53,913 bases of DNA. Origin: Candidatus Sumerlaeia bacterium. GTDB taxonomy: Bacteria; Sumerlaeota; Sumerlaeia; JADFCW01. Both the position numbers and the translations under genes were made by a program. The DNA is taken from contig JAOAGV010000021.1 in the NCBI GenBank assembly GCA_026415575.1, forward strand, positions 1-53,913, in the 5' to 3' direction. Shown here piece after piece: positions 8,851 through 17,361 of the stretch (the stretch's first letter is position 1; the number at the start of each line of letters is the position of its first letter). The notes beneath the pieces are model-generated. The model saw nothing but the letters and a program-made list of their open reading frames with translations. It did no database searches and was not told where the DNA came from.

Positions 8851-9262
8851 TCCATCCACCTCCTTCCTTTCAATAAGTCTTCTTCGTCCCGCGGGGCGAT
8901 GCACTCGCACGCCCATTCAAGAAAAAGATCACAAACTTCTTCCCGCTTTTCCTACTTCCAAACAATCTGTCGCGTTGTTCGGCTGTCAGGGATTGCCATT
9001 TGTCTGCGTTTGACAATACCCCGTCAACCACAGATTGATGGAAATGGGTTGGCATTTTGATATTGTAAAGAAAAATCCGCAGTATGCTCGCGTGCTTCGG
9101 TTGTATGGCTGCTACAGGCGCTGGTTTTTAGGGAAAAAAACATGGGCGAAACTCAAAGCGTGATAAACTGCCGGTTTTCGCCCCTTTTTGCTGCCTTCCA
9201 TCTCCCACTTCAACCCTCGACCTCATCTTTCCCTACGCCATCCGAAAGACGGGTCTCTTCAC
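8851..9262. other. 412-base gap between sat and aprBA, presumed aprBA control region
   Basis: No recognised gene. A minus-strand 61-codon frame at 8870-9055 lacks a ribosome site and is not called. TTGAC at 9010-9014 and GTCAA at 9023-9027 form a small dyad that could be an operator. No clear TTGTGA/TCACAA dyad (HcpR or Rex type) was found. A promoter for aprBA should lie here because sat ends 412 bases upstream, but I see no convincing -35/-10 pair. Confidence 0.4.
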
Positions 9263-10480
9263 TCAACCGCCGGTGGCTGCGCGATGCAGCTTGATTTCCA
9301 CTTTCTGCGAGGCGTCCAACTCCTTGTAATAGTCGCGCAGAATCGCCAGCACCTCCGGGCGGCTGAACTGCGGCGGGACCTCGCCCCCTTCGGAAAGCGC
9401 CTTTCGCAGCGCCGTCCCGCTCAGCAGCAACCGGTCGTCCTTGCCGTGCGGGCAGGTTTTCATCGAAGCCATGCCCTCGCACTTAAAGCAGTAGAACGTC
9501 CAGTCAATGTTCAGCGGCTGGATGACAAGGGCGCCTTTGGGAATCTCCTCAAAAATCTTTTGGGCGTCGAAAGGCCCGTAGTAGTTCCCTACACCGGCGT
9601 GGTCGCGGCCGACAATCAGGTGACTGGCGCCGTAGTTCTGCCGGAAGCAGGCGTGGAGCAGGGCCTCGCGCGGGCCGGCGTAGCGCATTTCGAGGGGATA
9701 GCCTTTTTGGATCACACTGCCCTTGGGGAAATAGTGTTCGACCAGCACGTCAATGCATTTGACGCGCACCTCGGCGGGGATGTCGCCCGGTTTGAGCGCC
9801 CCGATCAGCTGGTGGATGAACACACCGTCCATGACTTCGAGCGCAATCTTGGCGAGGTATTCGTGGGAGCGGTGCATGGGATTGCGCAGCTGAAGGGCGG
9901 CGATGCGTTTCCAGCCGCGCTCCTCGAACAGCGCCCGGCATTCTGCAGGTGTGGCGTACAGCCCTTTGAATTTTTCCGGATACTCGCCCTCGCTGAAGAC
10001 CTGAACCGGTCCGCCCAGATTCACTTCGGCCTGTTCCATGACCTTGGCCACACCCGGATGCTCCGGGTCGGTCGTCTTAAAGACCTCTTTGCACTCGTGG
10101 GCTTTGTCTATCGTATATTTCTCCTCGACCCTCATGGATCCCATCAGTTCGTTGCGTTCGGGGTCAATGAGGGCGATCTCCTCGCCTTCCTTGATCGAGT
10201 CCGCAAACTCGCGCGACACGGAAAGCGTGATGGGAATCGGCCAGAAAATGCCGTTGCTCAGCGTCATGTGGTCGCACGAGCTCTGCCAGTCGGCCTTGTT
10301 GAAGAAACCGGTCAGCGGCGAAAAGGCCCCGATGCCCATCATAATCAGGTCGTCACGCTCGCGCGTAGTCATGGTCCATGATTTGAGCGTGCGGGCTTTT
10401 TGAACGGCCTCCTTGAGGGCCTCGCCCTCCAGTTTCAAGGGTTTGAGCGTGCCGCCATGCGGAGGAACCAAACCAGACAT
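9263..10480 (-). CDS. sat: Sulfate adenylyltransferase (ATP sulfurylase)
   Basis: Interconverts sulfate plus ATP and APS plus pyrophosphate, the activation step before AprBA. 405 residues, the homo-oligomeric dissimilatory type. [10 protein letters not shown] at 197-206 is the nucleotide-binding QxRNPxHxxH motif. GRDHAGVG at 291-298 is the second conserved block. CFKC at 331-334 with Cys343 and nearby His345 resembles the zinc site of several bacterial enzymes. There is no C-terminal APS kinase domain. ATG 10480 is chosen over an upstream in-frame start because AAAGGAGA lies six bases upstream and [10 protein letters not shown] is the expected N-terminus. It follows the ferritin-like gene. 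Confidence 0.96.
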   Translation of the reverse strand: MSGLVPPHGGTLKPLKLEGEALKEAVQKARTLKSWTMTTRERDDLIMMGIGAFSPLTGFFNKADWQSSCDHMTLSNGIFWPIPITLSVSREFADSIKEGEEIALIDPERNELMGSMRVEEKYTIDKAHECKEVFKTTDPEHPGVAKVMEQAEVNLGGPVQVFSEGEYPEKFKGLYATPAECRALFEERGWKRIAALQLRNPMHRSHEYLAKIALEVMDGVFIHQLIGALKPGDIPAEVRVKCIDVLVEHYFPKGSVIQKGYPLEMRYAGPREALLHACFRQNYGASHLIVGRDHAGVGNYYGPFDAQKIFEEIPKGALVIQPLNIDWTFYCFKCEGMASMKTCPHGKDDRLLLSGTALRKALSEGGEVPPQFSRPEVLAILRDYYKELDASQKVEIKLHRAATGG

Positions 10481-10577
10481 GGTATATCTCCTTTCCTTTG
10501 CGTTTCGGGTTTCGAGGAACCCTGCGTGATTACAAACGGATGTCGTTGCCTGGCCGGACGACACCGGCCCGAAGGGT

Positions 10578-11015
10578 TTATCCGTAGGGATACATCGCTT
10601 TCTTGATCAAAGCCAAACGCTTCAAAATTCGCTCATGTTTCAGTTCGTCGAGAAGAAGGTATTCGAGCAGATACGCCTGCACGGGCATTTTCTTTCCTTC
10701 CAGCTGCTTGAGCGACTGACGGGCAAGGGAGATGGTTTCCTTCTCCAGCCGGACGTGGTTTTCGATCATGTCCCAGACCTTGCCGATGTCTTCCGGGGTC
10801 AGCGAGATCGTTTTCGTTTCGAGGCTGTCGGCAATCAGTTCCTGAACGCGGTAATGCATCTGGGAATCGCGCTGAATGATTTCCATAATCAGACGGACAA
10901 TGGGGTTGTCGGTTGCCTCAATAATCCGTCCGGTCGAGGCAACCGACGCGTTTTCGATACCCTTCCATTGTTTCATGTTTTCCACGAGTTTTTGCTGAAT
11001 CTCTTTGGTTTTCAT
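10578..11015 (-). CDS. Ferritin-like helical protein upstream of sat
   Basis: 145 residues, almost wholly helical. The second half has a ferritin/rubrerythrin-like spacing of acids and histidines: [16 protein letters not shown] and later [15 protein letters not shown], an E..H and DE-KHE pairing. The first half contains [13 protein letters not shown]. This suggests a four-helix bundle, perhaps binding a di-metal centre, but not all usual ligands are obvious. AAAGGA precedes the ATG. The gene ends 97 bases before sat on the same strand and is probably co-transcribed. A role in protecting the sulfur pathway from oxygen or in iron supply is inference. Confidence 0.7.
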   Translation of the reverse strand: MKTKEIQQKLVENMKQWKGIENASVASTGRIIEATDNPIVRLIMEIIQRDSQMHYRVQELIADSLETKTISLTPEDIGKVWDMIENHVRLEKETISLARQSLKQLEGKKMPVQAYLLEYLLLDELKHERILKRLALIKKAMYPYG

Positions 11016-11355
11016 GGCCGGTATCCTTTCTTGGGTTTTTATGCTTTATGCGGCCCGGAGAAGGTGCTTAGTTCCTTGGCAAGTGTATGGAAATGTGTTT
11101 ATGACAGGCAGAAAAGACGCTGCGAACGACCCATACGTGGTGTTGCCCCCTTCCATTGTCAAGTTGGAAGTAGCAGCTAATTTCCGCCCCTTTTCCTCAG
11201 CCAATCGTGGGAGACGAGCAATGCGCCAGGAAACATTTTGTGGGATATTCTGAGTTTTCCCTTGCACGGCATACCCGCGTTTGCCTATCCTTTTTTCCCA
11301 ATAATCGAAGGCGGGAAAAACAGCCCCGCCGTATTCTTTTTGAGAGGAAACGGTT
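11016..11355. other. Divergent intergenic region between the ferritin-like gene and trxA
   Basis: 340 bases with no supported gene. It must hold promoters for the leftward sat unit and for rightward trxA, but I could not pick a convincing -35/-10 pair. Antisense frames here are shadows of trxA. Confidence 0.4.
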
Positions 11356-11688
11356 ATGGCCGGCGGAAACGTCCTCGAAATTACCGAAGCGAATTTTGAT
11401 ACGCTTGTTGCCAAGTCCGATATTCCGGTGCTGGTGGACTTCTGGGCTCCATGGTGCGGCCCCTGTCGCGCAATCGGCCCGACCATTGCACAGCTAGCCG
11501 ATCAATTTGCGGGCAAGATCAAGGTCGGCAAGGTCAATGTGGACGAGAATCAGGACTTGGCGCTCAAGTACGGTATTTCCAGCATCCCGGCGGTTTTGCT
11601 GTTCAAAGACGGCGAGCGCGTGGATGAATTGATTGGTGCGGGCCCCAAGTCCTCGTATGAGGCGATGATCAACCGCCACCTCGGGTAA
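11356..11688 (+). CDS. trxA: Thioredoxin
   Basis: 110-residue cytoplasmic dithiol-disulfide oxidoreductase. The active site WCGPC is at residues 33-37, with the family hallmarks VDFWAPWCGPC, the cis-proline in SSIPAVLLFK and a terminal GAGPKS segment. Full length, single domain. AGAGGAAA lies just upstream of the ATG. The gene is divergent from the ferritin-like/sat unit and 76 bases before nrdR. It is a candidate reductant for ribonucleotide reductase, which would fit the neighbouring regulator, although no nrd genes are in the window. Confidence 0.96.
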   Translation: MAGGNVLEITEANFDTLVAKSDIPVLVDFWAPWCGPCRAIGPTIAQLADQFAGKIKVGKVNVDENQDLALKYGISSIPAVLLFKDGERVDELIGAGPKSSYEAMINRHLG

Positions 11689-11764
11689 TCGGCACAAAGC
11701 CCCATTCGGTGCTGCCGGTTTTCAGGCGCTTCGGGCAAGGCCAAAGGCCCAGACTCGACGCATC

Positions 11765-12259
11765 ATGCGATGTCCCTATTGCGGCAATTCCGATAGTCGG
11801 GTGGTCAACTCGCGGGTCTCCCAGAAGGGACTGGCGATTCGGCGTCGGCGCGAATGCCCCCAGTGCAAGTCGCGTTTTACCACATTCGAATACGTCGAGA
11901 GAATGCCAATTGTCGTTATCAAAAGCGACGGGACGCGCGAGCAATTCGACCGGCAGAAAATTGTGAAAGGACTGACCAAAGCGTGCGAAAAACGCGGCAT
12001 TCCCCTGTCAGAACTCGAGCGCCTCGCCGAGGAGGTCGAACGGACGCTCCATAACTCGATGGAACAAGAAGTGCCGTCCAAGTGGATCGGCCAGCTGGTG
12101 CTCGAACGCCTGCGGGAACTGGACAAGGTCGCCTATGTCCGGTTTGCCTCGGTCTATCGCGACTTTCGGGACATCAGCGAGTTTAGCCAGGAGATTCAAG
12201 CCCTGCTTCAGAGGGAGCAACTCAGCCGGAAACCGCCCAAAGAAGGAAACCTTCCATGA
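11765..12259 (+). CDS. nrdR: Transcriptional repressor NrdR
   Basis: 164 residues. A zinc ribbon formed by Cys3, Cys6, Cys31 and Cys34 (MRCPYCG, CPQCKSRF) is followed by an ATP-cone domain from about residue 49 (VIKSDGTREQFDRQKI). Family members sense dATP/ATP and repress ribonucleotide reductase genes. Length is normal. Its last four bases (ATGA) overlap the start of cimA, so the two are translationally coupled. No NrdR box was recognised in the window. Confidence 0.95.
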   Translation: MRCPYCGNSDSRVVNSRVSQKGLAIRRRRECPQCKSRFTTFEYVERMPIVVIKSDGTREQFDRQKIVKGLTKACEKRGIPLSELERLAEEVERTLHNSMEQEVPSKWIGQLVLERLRELDKVAYVRFASVYRDFRDISEFSQEIQALLQREQLSRKPPKEGNLP

Positions 12260-13881
12260 GCCCAAAAGACGTTCAGCTGTTTGACACCACGTTGCGCGAC
12301 GGCGAACAGGCCGAAGGCGTATCATTCTCGCTCGAAGACAAGTTTCGCATCGCCTACCGGCTCGACGAGTTCGGCATAGACTACATCGAGGGCGGATGGC
12401 CGGGCTCCAATCCAAAGGCGGTCGAGTTTTTTGACAAAATAGACCGGCGCCGACTCAAGCACGCCAAACTGGTGTCGTTCGGCAGCACGCGCCGCAAGCA
12501 CATCAAGCCCGACGACGATGAGAATCTGCGCGCCCTCATTGAGAGCCAGACGCCGGCCGTGGCCATATTTGGCAAAAGCTGGGACTTGCACGTGCGCGAA
12601 GCGCTTCAGGCTTCGCTCGATGAAAATCTCGAAATGATCCGCGATTCCGTGCGGTTCCTTCACGAAGCCGGCCGCGAGGTTATCTACGACGCCGAGCACT
12701 TCTTTGACGGGTACAAGAACAACCCCGACTATGCGCTGAAGACCATCGTGGCCGCCGCCGAATCCGGTGCAGCGTGCATTGTATTGTGCGATACCAACGG
12801 CGGGACCCTCACCACGGAAATCGCCCCGATTATCGAGGCGGCCCGTCGCGCTGTCCCCACCCCCATCGGCATCCATTGTCACAACGATTCCGGTGTGGCC
12901 GTGGCCAACACGCTGGTGGCTGTCCAATGCGGGGCGGTGCACGTGCAGGGGACCATCAATGGCTATGGCGAGCGATGCGGCAACGCCGATTTGATCCCGA
13001 TCATCGCCGGACTGGAACTCAAAATGGGCAAAAAGTGTCTGCCGGAAGGCAAGCTGCAATCGCTGACCAGTTTGGCGCATTTTGTGGCGGAGATTGGTAA
13101 CTTCATTCCCGACCCGCGCCAGCCCTATGTGGGGCGAAGTGTTTTTGCCCACAAAGGCGGCGTCCATGTGAGCGCCATGCGGCGCCACAACAAGACGTAT
13201 GAGCATATTGATCCGAGGGCCGTCGGCAATAGCACGCGGATTTTGGTGTCCGAGCTGTCCGGTCAAAGCAACATTTTGTCGAAGGCCGAGGAGCTCGGTC
13301 TCGATGTGAAAGAAATCAACGAAAAGATCAAGCCTATCCTAAATAAAATCAAAGCGCTGGAAAACGAGGGATACGAATACGAAGCGGCCGAAGGATCATT
13401 TGAAGTCTTGGCCCTCAAGGAGCTGGGACGCCACAAGACTTACTTCGATTTGGAAGGGTTCCGCGTGATTATCGAAAAGCGCGGCCCGTCCGACCGCTGC
13501 TATGCCGAGGCGACGGTAAAGTTGAATATCGCCGGCGACCGGAGTTTGACTGCCGCCGAGGCCGTCGGCCCGGTAAATGCACTGGATCAAGCACTTCGCA
13601 AGGCGTTGCGGGACAAATATCCGCAACTGTCCTCGGTCCATTTGCAAGATTTCAAAGTGCGCGTCCTTGATGCCCAAGCGGGCACGGCGGCCAAAGTCCG
13701 CGTTTTGATCAACTCGACCGACGGCGAAGAAGAATGGGCCACTGTGGGCGTTTCGGAAAACATCATCGAGGCCAGCTGGCAGGCCCTTGTGGACAGCATC
13801 GAGTATAAGCTCTTGCGGGAGGAGCGTCGGGGAAAACATCTGCACCAACAAGGCGGTGCAAAACCGCAGGGGGACGTTTAG
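12256..13881 (+). CDS. cimA: (R)-citramalate synthase
   Basis: Condenses pyruvate and acetyl-CoA to citramalate, opening the threonine-independent route to isoleucine. 541 residues, with an N-terminal TIM-barrel of the alpha-isopropylmalate synthase family: LFDTTLRDGEQAEGVSFS at the start, HCHNDSGVA and NGYGERCGNAD further on, and an HKGGVHVSA block. The C-terminal regulatory (LeuA allosteric-type) domain begins near residue 400. The long CimA form and the barrel sequence DYIEGGWPGSNPK favour citramalate over isopropylmalate synthase. It overlaps nrdR by four bases. Confidence 0.92.
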   Translation: MSPKDVQLFDTTLRDGEQAEGVSFSLEDKFRIAYRLDEFGIDYIEGGWPGSNPKAVEFFDKIDRRRLKHAKLVSFGSTRRKHIKPDDDENLRALIESQTPAVAIFGKSWDLHVREALQASLDENLEMIRDSVRFLHEAGREVIYDAEHFFDGYKNNPDYALKTIVAAAESGAACIVLCDTNGGTLTTEIAPIIEAARRAVPTPIGIHCHNDSGVAVANTLVAVQCGAVHVQGTINGYGERCGNADLIPIIAGLELKMGKKCLPEGKLQSLTSLAHFVAEIGNFIPDPRQPYVGRSVFAHKGGVHVSAMRRHNKTYEHIDPRAVGNSTRILVSELSGQSNILSKAEELGLDVKEINEKIKPILNKIKALENEGYEYEAAEGSFEVLALKELGRHKTYFDLEGFRVIIEKRGPSDRCYAEATVKLNIAGDRSLTAAEAVGPVNALDQALRKALRDKYPQLSSVHLQDFKVRVLDAQAGTAAKVRVLINSTDGEEEWATVGVSENIIEASWQALVDSIEYKLLREERRGKHLHQQGGAKPQGDV

Positions 13882-14202
13882 TCGGGCTTCCGAAGTGCGC
13901 GCACTGCATAAGGTCCAACAACCGGCACCTTTCAAGCAGATTTGCACGCAAAGGCGCAAAGCAAGCAAAGAAAGGCATTTACGATTCTGCCAACAGGGCC
14001 GCCCTTTTGAGGATAAAGAGTTCCGACCGGCGCATAGACCGAAAGAGAAGAGACGCCTTGTGATTTGGCGACTTTGCGTGATTCAAGCTCTTGAAAGATC
14101 ATGGTGACAAGAGGGCGCACTATCATCTTGACGCGCGGCCTGTTTGCAAATAGATCATCCGGACTTTTTTGACAAGCGCGCCAAAAGCGAGCGGAAATCT
14201 TT
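13882..14202. other. 321-base gap before aspS
   Basis: No gene is seen. A short purine-rich simple-sequence stretch (AAAGGCGCAAAGCAAGCAAA) lies near 13953. A possible aspS promoter is listed separately. Confidence 0.5.
14128..14156 (+). promoter_or_regulatory. Possible promoter for aspS
   Basis: TTGACG, a 17-base spacer, then TAGATC, 47 bases before the aspS ATG. The -35 is good and the -10 is weak. Offered as a candidate only. Confidence 0.3.
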
Positions 14203-16011
14203 ATGAGCGATGACGCAAAAACCGACCTTCGATTTCAACCGCGCTCCTGCTATTGCGGCGAGTTGCGGCGCAGTCATATTGGCCAGCGCCTTGTGCTGAA
14301 AGGCTGGATCCACCGCCGGCGCGATCATGGCGGATTGATTTTTATTGACTTGCGAGACCGCGAAGGCCTCTGCCAGATTGTTCTGAATCCGCAGGAGATG
14401 AACCCGGAGAAGTTTGAGCAAGCCCATCGCCTGCGCGATGAGTGGGTGCTGGCCATTGAGGGCGTGGTGCGGGAGCGCCCGGAAGGAACGGGCAATCCAA
14501 ATCTTCCGACCGGCGAAGTCGAGGTCGTTGCCGACCGGTTCGAGATTTTGAACGTATCCGAGCCGCTGCCGTTCAAGTTGGATGAATATGCTTCCGTCAA
14601 TGAGATGGTGCGTTTGAAATACCGCTATTTGGACCTCCGGCGGCCGGAGATGCAGCGCATCATTCGGGGACGCGCCAAGTTTGTCGGCGTTGTTCGCCGT
14701 TATTTCGACAGTATCGGTTTTATCGAGGTGGAAACCCCGATTCTGACCAAGAGCACGCCGGAAGGCGCTCGGGACTTTCTGGTGCCCAGCCGGATGAATC
14801 CGGGTTCGTTCTACGCGCTTCCCCAATCGCCGCAGCTGTTCAAGCAGATACTCATGGTTGCCGGTTATGACAAATACTATCAAATCGCTCGGTGTTTTCG
14901 AGACGAGGACCTTCGAGCCAACCGGCAGCCCGAATTTACCCAGATTGACGTGGAGATGTCGTTCATCACGCGCGACGACATCATGCGCGTAATGGAAGGG
15001 ATGATCGTGGCGATTTACCGTGAGCTGCAAGCGCGCGAGGTCCCTGTTCCCTTTCCGCGCTACTCCTACAGCGATGTAATGCTGCGATACGGCATAGACA
15101 AACCCGACCTTCGGTTCGGTTTGGAAATCGTGGATTTGACGGACAGTGTTGGCGAGGGTTGCAGCTTTCAGGTATTCCGGAAAGTCATCGAGAGTCGCGG
15201 CGTCATTCGGGGGTTTTGCCTACCCGGCGGCGCTGCTTTCAGCCGGAAGCAATTGGACGATCTGGAAAAGTTCGCCAGAGAGCAAGGGGCGGGCGGGCTG
15301 GCGTGGTTCAAGGCCGGCGACGATGGCATTCAATCGCCGGTGGCAAAGTTCTTTGAGCCGTCTGCGCTCGAGCGCTTGTGCCGGAAGGCAGGACTTGGCG
15401 AAGGCGCGCTTCTTCTGGCGGTTGCCGACAAAGAGGAGATTGTTTGCAACACTTTGGCGCAGCTGCGGCTGAAGCTTGGGCGTGAGGCGGGATTGATTGA
15501 CAGCAACAAGCTGGCTTTTGCGTGGGTTACCGATTTCCCGCTGTTCTTTTACAATACGACTGAAAAGCGCTGGGACCCCGCCCATCATCCGTTCACTGCC
15601 CCGATGCCTGAAGACCTTCCGCTGTTGGACAGCGACCCCGGGCGCGTTCGGTCGCTGGCCTATGATATGGTGTTGAACGGCGAGGAGATCGGCGGCGGAA
15701 GCATCCGTATTCACGACCGTGAGACCCAGCGCAAGGTGTTCCGCACCATCGGGATCAGCGACGAGGAGGCCGCGATCAAGTTCTCCTTCCTGTTGGAGGC
15801 GCTCTCATATGGTGCGCCGCCGCATGGAGGCATTGCCATGGGCGTCGAGCGCATGGTGATGTCGCTGTTCGGGGTTGACTCCATCCGCGAGGTTATTGCA
15901 TTTCCCAAGACCCAGAGCGGGACGTGTGTGATGAGCGGCGCGCCGACGCCCGTATCAGATGCACAGCTGAAGGAACTGTTTATTCGGACCATCGAGCCGA
16001 TCAAAGCATAG
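14203..16011 (+). CDS. aspS: Aspartyl-tRNA synthetase, probably non-discriminating
   Basis: Charges tRNA-Asp with aspartate. 602 residues, bacterial type: N-terminal OB-fold anticodon domain (1-110), class II core with motif 2 FRDEDLRANRQPEFTQID, a GAD insertion domain in the middle, and motif 3 GGIAMGVERMVMSLFG near the C-terminus. In the anticodon domain it has RRRDHGG (His42) and RPEG, the residues associated with non-discriminating AspRS enzymes such as that of Pseudomonas aeruginosa. Such enzymes also make Asp-tRNA-Asn for amidation by GatCAB. That subtype is inferred from alignment by eye. Followed 110 bases later by rplU. Confidence 0.95.
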   Translation: MSDDAKTDLRFQPRSCYCGELRRSHIGQRLVLKGWIHRRRDHGGLIFIDLRDREGLCQIVLNPQEMNPEKFEQAHRLRDEWVLAIEGVVRERPEGTGNPNLPTGEVEVVADRFEILNVSEPLPFKLDEYASVNEMVRLKYRYLDLRRPEMQRIIRGRAKFVGVVRRYFDSIGFIEVETPILTKSTPEGARDFLVPSRMNPGSFYALPQSPQLFKQILMVAGYDKYYQIARCFRDEDLRANRQPEFTQIDVEMSFITRDDIMRVMEGMIVAIYRELQAREVPVPFPRYSYSDVMLRYGIDKPDLRFGLEIVDLTDSVGEGCSFQVFRKVIESRGVIRGFCLPGGAAFSRKQLDDLEKFAREQGAGGLAWFKAGDDGIQSPVAKFFEPSALERLCRKAGLGEGALLLAVADKEEIVCNTLAQLRLKLGREAGLIDSNKLAFAWVTDFPLFFYNTTEKRWDPAHHPFTAPMPEDLPLLDSDPGRVRSLAYDMVLNGEEIGGGSIRIHDRETQRKVFRTIGISDEEAAIKFSFLLEALSYGAPPHGGIAMGVERMVMSLFGVDSIREVIAFPKTQSGTCVMSGAPTPVSDAQLKELFIRTIEPIKA

Positions 16012-16121
16012 GAAATCTCCGGACGCTTGACTCTGGGCCCATGACCAAACTGACTGCCCGACCGTGAGGAAGGACGAAAAAGACTCATTAGATTAGATGA
16101 GTAGCATAAATGGAGGAAACA

Positions 16122-16436
16122 ATGTTTGCAATCGTAGAAACCGGCGGCAAGCAATACCGGATTCAGCCGGGCGACATTGTGCGCGTCGAGCGCCTCGAAG
16201 GCGACGAAGGCAGCCAAGTCACTCTGGATTCGGTTCTTGCTGCGCAAACCGACGCGGGATTTCAGGTCGGCCGCCCCAAACTCGAAGGTGCAAAAGTGGT
16301 GGGCACGATCCTGAAACAGGGACGCGACAAAAAGATCGTTATCTACAAATACAAGCGGCGAAAAGGCTATCGCCGTACCAAGGGCCACCGGCAGGAATTC
16401 ACCGATTTGCGGATTGATCAGATCGCATTGAGCTAG
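16122..16436 (+). CDS. rplU: 50S ribosomal protein L21
   Basis: 104 residues, the complete L21: MFAIVETGGKQYRIQPGDIV at the start, with the conserved KKIVIYKYKRRKGYRRTKGH stretch in the second half. ATG 16122 is chosen over an in-frame ATG 12 bases upstream because TGGAGGA sits directly before it and the protein then starts at the family position. The leader just upstream contains a small dyad (CTCAT / ATGAG). It forms the usual pair with rpmA. Confidence 0.96.
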   Translation: MFAIVETGGKQYRIQPGDIVRVERLEGDEGSQVTLDSVLAAQTDAGFQVGRPKLEGAKVVGTILKQGRDKKIVIYKYKRRKGYRRTKGHRQEFTDLRIDQIALS

Positions 16437-16511
16437 AACAAGCTTGTTCGGCGGATGAGTCGGATTGGTTGGATCTGACGAATCCGCTGTATTTACACGG
16501 AGGAATCACGC

Positions 16512-16769
16512 ATGGCACACAAGAAAGGCGTAGGCAGTTCACGAAACGGCCGCGACAGCCACTCCCAACGGCTGGGCGTCAAGGCGTTCGGCAGCCAGCT
16601 GGTCAAGGCGGGCTCGATTCTGGTTCGCCAGCGCGGCACGCGTTTTTGCCCCGGCGTCAATGTCGGCATCGGCCGCGACAATACCCTGTATGCGAAAGCG
16701 GACGGCTTTGTGGAGTTTGTCCAGCGCGGTGGCGACAAACGCGTGGTAAATATCCGTCCCGCCGCCTGA
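16512..16769 (+). CDS. rpmA: 50S ribosomal protein L27
   Basis: 85 residues beginning [20 protein letters not shown], without the cleavable N-terminal extension found in Firmicutes. GGAGGA precedes the ATG. It lies 75 bases after rplU in the conserved rplU-rpmA order. The usual next gene, obgE, is absent; the operon instead ends at an R1 repeat copy. Confidence 0.96.
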   Translation: MAHKKGVGSSRNGRDSHSQRLGVKAFGSQLVKAGSILVRQRGTRFCPGVNVGIGRDNTLYAKADGFVEFVQRGGDKRVVNIRPAA

Positions 16770-16946
16770 GGGCCTCCTTCGGACTGCAATACGGAAAAAC
16801 AGGCCAGAGGCAGTGATTGGCGCCGAGGGAGATCGGCTGTTTTTCACATAAAATGCAAGTTTCGAAAGCCAGTGGATTTCCCGCCGGAAGTTCCATCTCT
16901 TCTGTCTTTTTTTCAACAGTCAAAATCTCGCCACGCTTATTGCCGG

Positions 16947-17300
16947 GATCTTCTCCCGAAAGCGGGAGAAGATCATTCGATCATGCTGTAACTTTTTTGG
17001 GCTGAAAGGGTGAAAAGGAAAGGGTCTGCGTCAGCACCCTTGTCATCATACACAAATCGGCGTCCGCTTTGGACTGCGGCAGCCATGCTGCCGCTTTTTT
17101 TTGCGCCAAGTTAAAACCCGCCAAACGTGGGTTCTTACCGCAGCGCCGACGCTTTGTCTAACGAGAGACGATTTCATCAAAGCGGCAGCATGGCTACGTG
17201 CTCTCCAAAGCCCGTGACGATATGCGGGGGCATTTCACCCGCATCACGCCGCAGCCTTGCTTGCCCTCGCGGGAACCTTTTGCCACAGTGGGGGAGGATG
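16947..17300 (+). repeat. R1 repeat, copy 2
   Basis: Left hairpin 16947-16974 (GATCTTCTCCCG / CGGGAGAAGATC, 12-bp perfect stem), a first arm 17067-17102 (CTGCGGCAGCCATGCTGCCGC plus eight T), a conserved middle block with GCGCCAAGTTAAAACCCGCC and GCAGCGCCGACGCTTTGTCT, an inverted arm 17179-17210, and a right tail with CCTTGCTTGCCCTCGCGGGAA. It lies between convergent rpmA and the dCMP deaminase gene, where both arms could stop transcription. The rest of 16770-17361 holds no gene. Confidence 0.85.
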
Positions 17301-17361
17301 CGGCGAGTAGAAGTCAGAGCCACGCGCGGGCTTCCGGAAACATCACGACAGGGCGCTTGTG

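Noticed and set aside
9010-9027. HcpR- or Rex-type operator near aprBA
   Set aside because: Only a TTGAC/GTCAA dyad with an 8-base gap is present; it does not match TTGTGA-N6-TCACAA.
8870-9055. 61-codon minus-strand frame upstream of aprB
   Set aside because: Composition is protein-like, but there is no ribosome site or recognised family and it occupies the expected aprBA control region. Left uncalled.
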